From NCBI RefSeq assembly GCF_017874315.1, contig NZ_JAGGLG010000004.1, positions 1 through 64,000 of the forward strand: a stretch of 64,000 bases of DNA, given 5' to 3'. The DNA comes from Symbiobacterium terraclitae (GTDB lineage Bacteria > Bacillota > Sulfobacillia > Symbiobacteriales > Symbiobacteriaceae). This document shows, piece after piece, positions 43,980-52,377 of the stretch. The position numbers and the translations under genes were made by a program. Each line of letters opens with the position of its first letter. Position 1 is the stretch's first letter. The notes beneath the pieces were generated by a model. It did no database searches. It worked only from the letters and a program-made list of their open reading frames with translations, and had not been told where the DNA came from.

Positions 43980-44723
43980 TCAGCACAACAGTTTCCCTAT
44001 GAAGTCTTTTACTGCCACGCGGGTCTCCTCCCGGTAGAGCAGTTCCGGGTGGCCCGCCCGGGGCACCAGCCGGAAGCTGCCACCGGGCGCCAGCCGGGCC
44101 AGCTCCCGCCCCTGTTCCAGCGGCACCATCTGGTCCCTGTCGCCCTGCACCACCAGGAGGGGGATGGGCAGGGCGGCCAGCGCCGCTGAGTCGAAGCCAG
44201 GCCAGGTGGCCAGCAGTTCGCCCAGCGCGGCCGCCAGCGACTCCCAGGGGGTGGCGACGTGCTTCTCCGCCAGCTGCCGCGCCCAGAGCGGCGAGCGCTG
44301 CCGGATGGATTCCGGGGCGAAGGTGGCCCTGGCGCCGGCGGCGGGGCGGATGCGGGAGGCCAGCACCGCCAGCCCCGCTGCCCGGCCCCGCAGACCCAGC
44401 TCGATCCCGACGATGCCGCCCAGGCTGTAACCCACCACCAGGGGCGCGCCGAGCCCGAGCCGGTCGATCAGCGTCTCGACAGCATCCGCCATCCCGCCGA
44501 TGGACAGGGCCTTCAACCCGCCGCCGGGCAGTTCGGAGCGCCCGTGGCCAGGCAGGTCCGGCCGCACGAGCCGCACGCCCAGGGGCTCCAGCACCTCCAC
44601 CAGGGGTGCCATCGACTCGTGGGTCTGCAGGGCGGCGTGCAGCAGCAGGACCGGCCGGGCGGCGGCCGGTCCGGACTCGGCGTAGAACAGGGGGCCGCCG
44701 TTCGGTGCGGCAATCAGGGGCAT
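43980..44723 (-). CDS. Alpha/beta hydrolase
   Basis: This 247-residue serine hydrolase has a complete triad: nucleophile S100 in GYSLGG, acid around D195/D197 in VVQGDRDQM and H225 in RAGHPELL. The oxyanion-side loop is LLLHAALQTHESM. It resembles carboxylesterase and pimeloyl-ester-hydrolase-like enzymes, but the substrate cannot be assigned. AAGGAGC precedes the ATG. It lies 67 bp after the LysM-GH18 gene on the same strand. Confidence 0.9.
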   Translation of the reverse strand: MPLIAAPNGGPLFYAESGPAAARPVLLLHAALQTHESMAPLVEVLEPLGVRLVRPDLPGHGRSELPGGGLKALSIGGMADAVETLIDRLGLGAPLVVGYSLGGIVGIELGLRGRAAGLAVLASRIRPAAGARATFAPESIRQRSPLWARQLAEKHVATPWESLAAALGELLATWPGFDSAALAALPIPLLVVQGDRDQMVPLEQGRELARLAPGGSFRLVPRAGHPELLYREETRVAVKDFIGKLLC

Positions 44724-44790
44724 GGGCTTCCGCTCCTTCAGCGTGTGCTCATCACCCCTTTAGTCTCCCGGAATGTCCGTTCAGCAACCG

Positions 44791-46086
44791 TTACCCCGCG
44801 GCGCGCTTGGCCACGGTGAAGTTGTCCTCGAGCAGCAGCCAGTTCTGCGGGAACGCCAGGCCCAGCTTCCAGTAGCTGATGCCCCGCAGGCCCATCTCCC
44901 GCAGCAGGTCGAACTTGGCCTGGATGGAGCGGGCGTCCTCGAACCAGACCTCGTGGGTGCGGCCCTGCTCGTCGACGTACCGGTAGAACGGCGCCTGGGC
45001 CCTGGGGTCGAACTCGATGGCCACGCCGCGCTGCGCGGCCTGGCGGATGGCCTGCTGCGGGCTGATGGCCCGGGCGAACTCGCCCCCGGGCCGGTAGGGC
45101 AGGGTCCAATCGTAGCCGTAGAGGTTCTGCCCCATCATGATCTTCTCGCGCGGGATCTGGGTGACGGCGAAGTCCAGCACCCGGCGCACCTGGTCGATGG
45201 GCGACACGGCCATGGGCGGGCCGCCGCTGTAGCCCCACTCGTAGGTCATCAGCACGACGAAGTCTACGGTCCGGCCGTGAAAGGCGTAGTCGTGCGCCTC
45301 GTACCACTGGCCCACCTGCGTGGCGCTCTGCTTCGGCGCCAGGGCGGTGGAGATGAGCGCCCCCTCGGCGTGGATGAGGTCGGCGGCGCGCTGCAGGAAC
45401 CGGTTGTACGCCTCCCGGTCCTGCGGCCGCAGGAACTCGAAATCGAAGTGGACGTCCCGGAAGCCCATCTCGCGGATGAGCCGCCGGATGTCCTGCAGCA
45501 GCCGGTCCTGGACCGCCTGGTCGTTGAGGATCGCCTGGCCCAGCTCGGCGCTGAAGCCCCCCTCCTCCAGGTTGGTCACGACCAGCATCGGCACGGCGCC
45601 GCCCTCCCGGGCGATCTCCAGCAGGCCGTCGAGCGGCGGCGCCTGGAGCGTGCCGTCCCGCTGCACCCGGTAGCTGAAGGGGGCGAGGTAGGTGAGGTGG
45701 GGCACAGCCTCCCGGGACGCCGCGATCAGGTTGGCGCTCACGCTCTCGCCGAAGGGCTCCACGTAGGCGTTGGCCTCCTTGCGGGGACGGGGGCCCGGGG
45801 GTATGTACAGCCTGAGGCCTACGGGAAGGGGGGCGTTGAGGGGGATGCCGTTGATCCGGGCCAGCTCGGCGGGTGCCACGCCGAAGCGCTGGCCGATGGA
45901 CCAGAGGGAGTCGCCGGGCTGGACCCAGTAGTACCGGCCGGTGATGGGGATGACGAGGGCCTGCCCGACCACCAGGTAGGGCAGGTCGCGCAGCTGGTTG
46001 GCCTCGATGATGGTCTCGGGCGTCACGCTGTAGGTGCGGGCGATGCTGTAGAGCGACTGCCCCGGTTCGACCACGTGAATCTGCAT
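44791..46086 (-). CDS. LysM-GH18 protein, SleL/YaaH-like spore cortex hydrolase
   Basis: This 431-residue protein has two N-terminal LysM repeats (MQIHVVEPGQSLYSIARTYSVTPETIIEANQL and YWVQPGDSLWSIGQRFGVAPAELARIN). A glycoside-hydrolase-18 barrel follows (~110-420) with the catalytic strand FRDVHFDFEFL ending in the acid Glu. The layout equals SleL (YaaH), an N-acetylglucosaminidase that breaks down spore cortex during germination. There is no signal peptide, as in SleL. GGGAGGCTGAGCG precedes the ATG at 46086; the longer frame runs over a divergent lipoprotein gene. It supports a spore-forming host. Confidence 0.9.
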   Translation of the reverse strand: MQIHVVEPGQSLYSIARTYSVTPETIIEANQLRDLPYLVVGQALVIPITGRYYWVQPGDSLWSIGQRFGVAPAELARINGIPLNAPLPVGLRLYIPPGPRPRKEANAYVEPFGESVSANLIAASREAVPHLTYLAPFSYRVQRDGTLQAPPLDGLLEIAREGGAVPMLVVTNLEEGGFSAELGQAILNDQAVQDRLLQDIRRLIREMGFRDVHFDFEFLRPQDREAYNRFLQRAADLIHAEGALISTALAPKQSATQVGQWYEAHDYAFHGRTVDFVVLMTYEWGYSGGPPMAVSPIDQVRRVLDFAVTQIPREKIMMGQNLYGYDWTLPYRPGGEFARAISPQQAIRQAAQRGVAIEFDPRAQAPFYRYVDEQGRTHEVWFEDARSIQAKFDLLREMGLRGISYWKLGLAFPQNWLLLEDNFTVAKRAAG

Positions 46087-46216
46087 CGCGCTCAGCCTCC
46101 CATGGGGCATTCCAGATAGGATCATGGTATGCCGGGAAGGAGCGCGGGGAACCGGCGTAACCAGCCGGCCGACCGCTTCGTTCGTAAAGGTGAAGGCAAC
46201 CTGGGAGGACGCTGAC

Positions 46217-46732
46217 ATGCGCATGAAACAGCTCGTTGTGTTGGCGCTGCTGGCAGCGCTGGCGGCCAGCTGCACGCCGGGCAGAGACGGACAGGCCGTT
46301 CCGGACGGCACCGGTACAGGGGCAAGCCAGAAGGACGCCGCCGACGCCCCGTCGCCACAGAACCGGAAAGCCGGAACAGCAGAGGAGAAGGCGCCGGCCG
46401 GACCTGGCGCCGGGTTTGGGGTCGCGCGCTCCCCGGAGGCGGTCGAGCACATCGTGTACAACTCCACCATGGAGATTCCGGGACCCGGGTATTACGCGGT
46501 GGACCTCACGACGGGCAGGGTGGAGACCTGGCGGCTGAAGGACCAGGGCCGCGTCATCCGCTGCCTGCCCGGCGGCACCCGGCTGGCCATCGCCGACCTG
46601 TTCAATGCGCCGGAGAAGCTGAACCGGGCGTGGATCTGCGACGACCAGCACTGCTGGGCGTGGGTCCGCACGGAGGAAGGCGAGACCGGGTGGGTCTCGC
46701 TCTCGACGGGCAGCGTTGTGTGGGCGCACTGA
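46217..46732 (+). CDS. Small lipoprotein of unknown function
   Basis: This 171-residue protein has a lipoprotein signal (LVVLALLAALAASC), a polar low-complexity linker (~20-65), then a compact domain (AVEHIVYNSTMEIPGPGYYAVDLTTGRVETWRLKDQGRVIRCLPGG). Two cysteines in AWICDDQHCWAW may form a disulfide. The linker and domain match no family I know. The ATG at 46217 has GGGAGGA. It is divergent from the LysM-GH18 gene and ends in its own terminator. Confidence 0.75.
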   Translation: MRMKQLVVLALLAALAASCTPGRDGQAVPDGTGTGASQKDAADAPSPQNRKAGTAEEKAPAGPGAGFGVARSPEAVEHIVYNSTMEIPGPGYYAVDLTTGRVETWRLKDQGRVIRCLPGGTRLAIADLFNAPEKLNRAWICDDQHCWAWVRTEEGETGWVSLSTGSVVWAH

Positions 46733-46739
46733 GAGAAGC

Positions 46740-46767
46740 GGACCCGGGAGCAATGGCTCCCGGGTCC
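46740..46767. terminator. Terminator between the lipoprotein gene and era
   Basis: A 12-bp perfect stem (GGACCCGGGAGC / GCTCCCGGGTCC) with a 4-nt loop lies between the converging genes. TTT follows on the plus strand. Confidence 0.75.
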
Positions 46768-46773
46768 TCAGCT

Positions 46774-47724
46774 TTACTCCTCCCGGTACCCCAGGCTCCG
46801 GAGCACGGACTCCTTGTTCCGCCAGTCCTCCTTCACCTTCACAAACAGCTCCAGGAAGATCTTCGAGCCCAGCATCTCCTCGATGTCCTGCCGCGCCCGG
46901 GCGCCGATCTCCCTCAGCATCGCCCCGCGCTTGCCGATGATGATCCCCTTCTGGCTGTCGCGCTCCACGTAGATCGAGGCGCCCACATAGACGGTGCCGG
47001 ACTCCCGGCGCTGGAGCTGCTCCACCTCCACCGCCACCGAGTGGGGAACCTCCTCCCGGGTGAGCTGGAGGATCTTCTCGCGGATGAACTCGGCGATCAC
47101 GAACCGCTCGGGCTGGTCCGTCACCATGCCCTCGGGGTAGTACTGCGGCCCCTCCTCCATCTGCTCGACGATCAGGTCCAGCAGCCGGTCGACGTTCTTG
47201 TGCTCCAGGGCCGACACCGGCACGATGTCCAGCCACTCGATGGGCTTGGAGCCGGGCCTGGGCTCCGGGTGGCGGACGGCCGGGTCGCCCAGCGCCTTGT
47301 AGGCGTCGAGCACGGCGTACCAGTCGCCCCGCTTCACCTTGTCCATCTTGTTGACCACGAGGATCGTCTTCCGGCCGGAGTTGGCCACCACCTCGGCCAC
47401 GTAGCGGTCGCCCTCGCCCGGCTCGGGCACGGAGCCGTCCACGACGAAGAGCACCACGTCCACCTCGGGGATGGTGCCGATGGCCACCCGGTTCATGTAC
47501 TCCCCGAGCTTGTGGTGCGGCTTGTGGATGCCCGGGGTGTCCAGGAAGACCACCTGCGCCCCCGGGCGGTTGTAGACGCCCAGGATGCGGTTGCGGGTCG
47601 TCTGCGGCTTGTCAGACATGATGGCCAGCTTGGCCTCGATGAAGGCGTTCAGCAGGGTGGACTTGCCGACGTTGGGCCGGCCCACGATGGAGCAGAAGCC
47701 GGAGCGGAACGGTTCCTGGCTCAT
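46774..47724 (-). CDS. era: GTPase Era
   Basis: This 316-residue GTPase assists 16S rRNA maturation and 30S assembly. G motifs are intact: GRPNVGKST (15-23), QTTR, DTPGIH and NKMD. The C-terminal KH domain contains IIIGKRGAMLREIG, which binds the 3' end of 16S rRNA. The ATG overlaps the cdd stop by 4 bp. It is the last gene of the conserved housekeeping operon before the accessory block; recO, its usual neighbour, lies 39 kb away. Confidence 0.98.
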   Translation of the reverse strand: MSQEPFRSGFCSIVGRPNVGKSTLLNAFIEAKLAIMSDKPQTTRNRILGVYNRPGAQVVFLDTPGIHKPHHKLGEYMNRVAIGTIPEVDVVLFVVDGSVPEPGEGDRYVAEVVANSGRKTILVVNKMDKVKRGDWYAVLDAYKALGDPAVRHPEPRPGSKPIEWLDIVPVSALEHKNVDRLLDLIVEQMEEGPQYYPEGMVTDQPERFVIAEFIREKILQLTREEVPHSVAVEVEQLQRRESGTVYVGASIYVERDSQKGIIIGKRGAMLREIGARARQDIEEMLGSKIFLELFVKVKEDWRNKESVLRSLGYREE

Positions 47725-48134
47725 GCGTCGCCCTCCCTGGTGGCCGGCACGTCGCCGGGCGTGAACGCCCCCGGCAGCAGCTCCCGCACGGAGGTGACCA
47801 CCGTGTCGCCCTTCATGTTGGTCAGGATCACCCGGGCGTCGGGCCCGAACTCGCTCATCACCTGCCGGCAGGCGCCGCAGGGGCTGCAGGGGCCCTCGGT
47901 GTCACCGACGACGGCGATCGCGGTGAAGCGGCGGCGCCCGTCGCTGACCATCTTGAAGATCGCCGTCCGCTCGGCGCAGTTCGTCAGCCCGAAGCTGGCG
48001 TTCTCGATGTTGCAGCCGGTGTACAGCCTGCCGTCTTCGGCCAGCAGCGCCGCCCCCACCGGGAAGTGAGAGTAGGGTACGTAGGCCTGCTCGCGCGCCA
48101 GGCGTGCGGCCGCAATCAGCTCGGCATCGGTCAT
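47721..48134 (-). CDS. cdd: Cytidine deaminase
   Basis: This 137-residue tetrameric zinc enzyme deaminates cytidine and deoxycytidine to the uridine forms. Zinc ligands C53, C86 and C89 and catalytic E55 are in TNCAERTA and PCGACRQ; the substrate loop is NIENASFGL. Length is standard. It overlaps dgkA and era by 4 bp each, as in the Bacillus dgkA-cdd-era arrangement. Confidence 0.97.
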   Translation of the reverse strand: MTDAELIAAARLAREQAYVPYSHFPVGAALLAEDGRLYTGCNIENASFGLTNCAERTAIFKMVSDGRRRFTAIAVVGDTEGPCSPCGACRQVMSEFGPDARVILTNMKGDTVVTSVRELLPGAFTPGDVPATREGDA

Positions 48135-48634
48135 GGGGTATCCCTCCTCTGGCTTTGGCGCCGGGCCCCGCCCAGGAGCCCCAGCAGCCCCGTGATGACG
48201 GGCGGCAGGACGAACAGCGGCCGGCCGGCCAGCAGGGCCAGGACTGCCTGGACGCTCTGGCCGAGCCGCCGCTCCACTCCAAACAACACCACCGCGGCGA
48301 AGGCGGCGTGCAGGGCCGTCAGGAGCACCGCGCCGGAGGCCACCTGCTTCGCAGCGGCGGCCAGCGGGTGCCGGCGGTCGCCGGCCGCCAGGTCGACGGC
48401 GCGCTCCACCGCCGTGTTGACCAGCTCCGCCGCCAGCACCAGGGCAATGGTCGCGCCCAGGTAGGCCACCTCCCACCCGCGCAGCGAGACCGCGCAGCCG
48501 GCCACCCCGGCGCAGGCGGCCGCAAACACGTGGAAGCGCAGGTTCGGCTCCTCCCGGTAAGCCACGAAAAGCCCCAGCGCCGCATCGCGAAAGCGCGGGA
48601 GAACCCCCGAATGCCGGAAGGGCCGGCCGCTCAT
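48131..48634 (-). CDS. dgkA: Undecaprenol/diacylglycerol kinase, DgkA family
   Basis: This 167-residue membrane kinase has the DgkA core RDAALGLFVAYREEPNLRFHVFAAA and the catalytic helix ALVLAAELVNTAVERAVDLA. In Gram-positives this family phosphorylates undecaprenol for wall synthesis. It is longer than usual (~125) owing to an extra C-terminal hydrophobic segment (~125-160) and a basic tail, an uncommon extension. Overlaps of 4 bp on both sides show tight coupling with ybeY and cdd. Confidence 0.92.
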   Translation of the reverse strand: MSGRPFRHSGVLPRFRDAALGLFVAYREEPNLRFHVFAAACAGVAGCAVSLRGWEVAYLGATIALVLAAELVNTAVERAVDLAAGDRRHPLAAAAKQVASGAVLLTALHAAFAAVVLFGVERRLGQSVQAVLALLAGRPLFVLPPVITGLLGLLGGARRQSQRRDTP

Positions 48635-49101
48635 CGGCTCAGCCCCAGGCCTCCGAGGATCTCCTCGGTCTTGGCCATCATGGCCGCCTCCTCATCGGGC
48701 GTCTGGTGATCCCAACCCAGCAGGTGGAGCATGCCGTGCGCCGTGAGGAAGCCCAGCTCGCGCTCGAAGGAGTGGCCGTAGTCCGCCGCCTGAGCAAGGC
48801 AGCGCTCCAGCGAGATGACGATGTCGCCCAGGGGAAGGGGCTCGCCCTCGGGCAGGTCGCCCATCTCCTCCCCCTCCAGCTGCGAGAACGACAGCACGTC
48901 GGTGGGGCTGGCGAGGCCCCGGTGGTCCCGGTTCAGATCGGTGATGGCCTCGTCGTCCACCAGCGTGATCGATACCGAGACGTTGGGGCCCAGGTGAGCC
49001 CCGGCCAGCTCGAGGGCCCGCTCAGCGACCCTTTGAATCAACGCCTCGTGGTCAGGCGCGAGGTCCACTTTCTCCTGTTCGTTGCTGATCCAGATCTCCA
49101 T
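48631..49101 (-). CDS. ybeY: Endoribonuclease YbeY
   Basis: This 156-residue metalloprotein is needed for 16S rRNA 3' end maturation and ribosome quality control. The zinc motif HGMLHLLGWDH (H-x3-H-x5-H) is intact, as is LNRDHRGLASPTDVLSF. The ATG at 49101 gives the family N-terminus MEIWISNEQ but starts 50 bp inside the 3' end of pgpH, a larger overlap than the 4-bp overlaps elsewhere in this operon. Confidence 0.96.
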   Translation of the reverse strand: MEIWISNEQEKVDLAPDHEALIQRVAERALELAGAHLGPNVSVSITLVDDEAITDLNRDHRGLASPTDVLSFSQLEGEEMGDLPEGEPLPLGDIVISLERCLAQAADYGHSFERELGFLTAHGMLHLLGWDHQTPDEEAAMMAKTEEILGGLGLSR

Positions 49102-51295
49102 GCTTCACTGCCTCCTCGGCCTCGCCCGGCGCGGGCGATCCACCCTCCTGCCCCTGCGACTGCCCGGCGTTCGCCGCCTGCTTCTGCTGGCCGGGGTAGT
49201 CGATGCGGGCGTGGTGGACGCCGCTCAACACCTTCACGAACACCTTGGCGATCGTGTCCAGGTCCTTCAGGGTCAGGTCGCAGTTGTCCAGCTGACCCTG
49301 CTGGAGCCGGTCGTTGATGATCTTGCGCACCTGCTGCTCGATCTGGTCGTGCGACAGGTGGCTCTTCTGGCGCATGGCCCGCACCGAGGCCTCGCAGCCG
49401 TCGGCCAGCATGCAGATGGCGGTCTCCCGCCGGCGGGGCTTGGGCCCCTCGTAGCGGAAGTCCTCCTCCAGCACATACTCGGACTGGCCGCTCTTCGAGG
49501 CCATGTAGTAGAAGTAGCTGACCAGCGTGGTGCCGTGGTGCTCGGGGATGAAGTCGATGATCTCCTGGGGCAGGCCGGCCTCCCGGGCCAGCTCGACCCC
49601 TTCTTTCACGTGGCTGGTGATGATCATCGCCGACAGGCTCGGCGGCAGCTTGTCGTGGGGGTTCTCGCCGCCGAACTGGTTCTCCACGAAGAACGCCGGG
49701 CGCTTGATCTTGCCGATGTCGTGGTAGTATGCCCCGACCCGGGCGAGCACCGGGTCTGCTCCGATCGCCTCAGCCGCCGCCTCGCACAGGTTGGCCACCA
49801 GGATGGTGTGGTGGTAGGAGCCCGGCGCCTCCACCATCAGCCGCTTCAGCAGCGGGTGGTTGGGGTTGGAGAGCTCCAGGAGCTTCAGCGGCGTCACGAT
49901 GCCGAAGAGCGTCTCAAAGAAGGGCAGGGCGCCGGTGGCGAGGATCGCCACCAGCAGGCCGTTGATCGCGCCCAGGGCGACGTCCCGCCAGACCCCCCAG
50001 TCGAGCAGGGGCGCCGACTCCAGCAGGTACAGGGCCAGGATGGCCAGCGCGTTGACGATGCCCACCACGAGCCCGGCGCGGTAGAGGTCGTTGCGGCTCT
50101 CCACGCGGGCGACGGCGTAGACGCCGGCCACCGAGCCCAGCACCGCCACGGCCACGCCGCCCACGTCCGTTGCCGTGGTGAACAGGCCGAGCAGCACGGC
50201 GATGATCACGGACTGGAGGAGGGCCACCCGGGAGTCCAGCAGGATCGCCGCCAGGACGGCGTTGAGCGCCACCGGCATCAGATAGGCGGCCCCGTCGCCG
50301 AGCTGCACGGAGAAGAGGCTCATCGCCAGCGAGAGGAAGAGCGTGATGAACCCGATCAGCCCCAGCAGCAGCAGCTTGGAGTCCCGCTCCAGAAGCTCCG
50401 GGCGGAAGCGGCTGATGGAGAGCGCCATCACGCCCACCACCACCAGCGCGATCAGGGCAGACCCCGCCCAGCTGAAGTAGCTGGCCTGCTGCCCCACGAG
50501 GCCCAGCTCGACGAGGGCCTCGTACTGGTCCTGGGTGATGGGCTTGTCGGCCTCAATGATCAGCTCGCCCGGCTGCCACCAGACCTCCGGCACCTCCTGG
50601 GCGGCGCGCTGCATCAGCCAGTCGGTCTGCTCCTGGTCCTCGACCATGTTGGCCTCGATGCGGCTCTTCACCAACTCGCGGACGAACTGGGTGAGCGCCG
50701 GGTCGCCGAGGTCGAGGGTGAAGGGTGCCGCGCCGCTCTCGATGCCCCCCTTGATGCGGGTGACGTCGCGCGGGTAGACATCCTCGCCCAGCGCCGTCTG
50801 GAGCAGCGCCAAAGCCTGAGCCTCCGCGGCATCAACCAAGGCGTCGTCCACCGTCAGCAGGGCGGCGTACGTCTCGGGGGGCAGCACGGAGAGCCGGATC
50901 CGGTCGGCCAGGTCCTGCGTCCGGGAGGCGGCGTCGACGTCGGTAAGGCCCCGCACGCGGCGGATCTCGGTGAAGATCCAGTTGACGTGCTGCTGGGCGC
51001 TCTCCAGCACCGCGAGCTCCCGCTTGTAGACGGGGCTGACGTTGGCCGCGGCGGCCGCCCGCCGCTCGTCGGTGAGGATGCGGTTGTACACGGGCCGCGG
51101 AGCGCGCACGCTCCGCGGGGCGATGTCGCCCACCTGCACGTCGAGACGCTTCGGGGAGGACAGGTTCCCCAGCGCCAGAGTCAGGAGCGCGAAGAAGAGA
51201 ACCCCCCAGACCACCTTGCGTACTCGGGAGTTCTTCCAGCGATTCTGTCGGGTCAGGTTCTCCACACGTTCACGGATCTGTTGCCATATACGCAT
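49052..51295 (-). CDS. pgpH: 7TM-HD cyclic di-AMP phosphodiesterase PgpH
   Basis: This 747-residue membrane phosphodiesterase has an N-terminal helix, a large extracytoplasmic domain (~60-270), seven membrane helices (~280-480) and a cytoplasmic HD domain. The HD part has HHTILVANLCEAAAEAIGADP, YYHDIGKIKRP and IPEHHGTTLVSYFYY. PgpH degrades c-di-AMP to pApA. The C-terminal tail is long and glutamine/glycine-rich and overlaps ybeY. A c-di-AMP riboswitch elsewhere in this window would respond to the messenger this enzyme removes. Confidence 0.95.
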   Translation of the reverse strand: MRIWQQIRERVENLTRQNRWKNSRVRKVVWGVLFFALLTLALGNLSSPKRLDVQVGDIAPRSVRAPRPVYNRILTDERRAAAAANVSPVYKRELAVLESAQQHVNWIFTEIRRVRGLTDVDAASRTQDLADRIRLSVLPPETYAALLTVDDALVDAAEAQALALLQTALGEDVYPRDVTRIKGGIESGAAPFTLDLGDPALTQFVRELVKSRIEANMVEDQEQTDWLMQRAAQEVPEVWWQPGELIIEADKPITQDQYEALVELGLVGQQASYFSWAGSALIALVVVGVMALSISRFRPELLERDSKLLLLGLIGFITLFLSLAMSLFSVQLGDGAAYLMPVALNAVLAAILLDSRVALLQSVIIAVLLGLFTTATDVGGVAVAVLGSVAGVYAVARVESRNDLYRAGLVVGIVNALAILALYLLESAPLLDWGVWRDVALGAINGLLVAILATGALPFFETLFGIVTPLKLLELSNPNHPLLKRLMVEAPGSYHHTILVANLCEAAAEAIGADPVLARVGAYYHDIGKIKRPAFFVENQFGGENPHDKLPPSLSAMIITSHVKEGVELAREAGLPQEIIDFIPEHHGTTLVSYFYYMASKSGQSEYVLEEDFRYEGPKPRRRETAICMLADGCEASVRAMRQKSHLSHDQIEQQVRKIINDRLQQGQLDNCDLTLKDLDTIAKVFVKVLSGVHHARIDYPGQQKQAANAGQSQGQEGGSPAPGEAEEAVKHGDLDQQRTGESGPRA

Positions 51296-51348
51296 AGATC
51301 TGATGTGGGAGGGTCTGGCTTTACCGTCCCCCTACCTCCCATCTCTGT

Positions 51349-52377
51349 CTAGGTCTCCGCCCCACCCGGCTGACCGGCCCGGGGCCGAGGCGGAAGCAAG
51401 CCAGTCCCACCGCCCCCTGCGGCCTCGTAGGCCTTGATGATCAGCTGGACGAGGTCGTTGCGCACCACATCGCGTTCGGTCAGGTAATAGAAGCTGATGC
51501 CCGGGACGTTGCGCAGGATCCGCTGAACCTCGACGAGGCCCGAACGGGTCCCCTCGGGCAGGTCGATCTGCGTGACGTCGCCGGTCACGACGATGCGGGA
51601 ACCGAAGCCCATGCGCGTGAGGAACATCTTCATCTGCTCGGGCGTGGTGTTCTGCGCCTCGTCGAGGATGATGAACGAATCGTCCAGCGTGCGGCCCCGC
51701 ATGAAGGCGAGGGGGGCCACCTCGATGACGCCCCGGTCCAGCAGCCGCTCGTACGTCTCTGAACCCATGATGTCGAATAAGGCGTCGTAGAGCGGGCGCA
51801 GATAGGGGTCGACCTTCTGCTGCATGTCGCCGGGCAGGAAGCCGAGCTTCTCACCCGCCTCCACGGCCGGGCGGGTGAGGATGATGCGGGCGACCTCCTT
51901 GGCCTTGAAGGCCGCCACGGCCACGGCCATCGCCAGGTAGGTCTTCCCGGTGCCCGCCGGCCCGATGCCGAAGGTGACGCCGCTGCGGCGGATGGCGTCG
52001 ACGTACTCCTTCTGCCCCAGGGTCTTGGGCCGGATCTGCTTGCCCCGATACGTCGTGACGATCACGTCGGTGAACGCCTCGGCCAGCGGCTTCTCGTCCC
52101 CCTCGCTGGCCAGGCGGACCGCATAGCGCACGTCGCGTTCCGTCACCCGTCCCCCCCGGTCCTGGATGGCGGTCAGCCGCTCGAACAGCCGCATCACGCG
52201 GCCGACCTCCGCCTCCGGTCCCTTCACGATCACCTCGTTGCCCCTGGGCACGAGCAGTACGTTAAAGCTCTCTTCAATATGTCGCAGATGCGAGTCGTTC
52301 AACCCGAACAGCTCGCGCGCCCTGGCGTTGTCTGCAATCAGTACCCGCCGTTCCAGGGTCTCATCCAACCCGGTCAC
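51349..52377 (-). CDS. phoH: PhoH-like ATPase
   Basis: This 342-residue protein has an N-terminal KH-like segment (VLLVPRGNEVIVKGPEAEVGRVMRLFERL) and a P-loop ATPase domain with Walker A GPAGTGKTYLA and Walker B SFIILDEAQNTTPEQ. VVTGDVTQIDLP and the PhoH signature TRPAVEAGEKLGFLPGD follow. It is thought to act on RNA; the exact role is open. The GTG at 52377 overlaps the yqfD stop by 4 bp. Position between yqfD and pgpH matches Bacillus. Confidence 0.96.
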   Translation of the reverse strand: MTGLDETLERRVLIADNARARELFGLNDSHLRHIEESFNVLLVPRGNEVIVKGPEAEVGRVMRLFERLTAIQDRGGRVTERDVRYAVRLASEGDEKPLAEAFTDVIVTTYRGKQIRPKTLGQKEYVDAIRRSGVTFGIGPAGTGKTYLAMAVAVAAFKAKEVARIILTRPAVEAGEKLGFLPGDMQQKVDPYLRPLYDALFDIMGSETYERLLDRGVIEVAPLAFMRGRTLDDSFIILDEAQNTTPEQMKMFLTRMGFGSRIVVTGDVTQIDLPEGTRSGLVEVQRILRNVPGISFYYLTERDVVRNDLVQLIIKAYEAAGGGGTGLLPPRPRAGQPGGAET

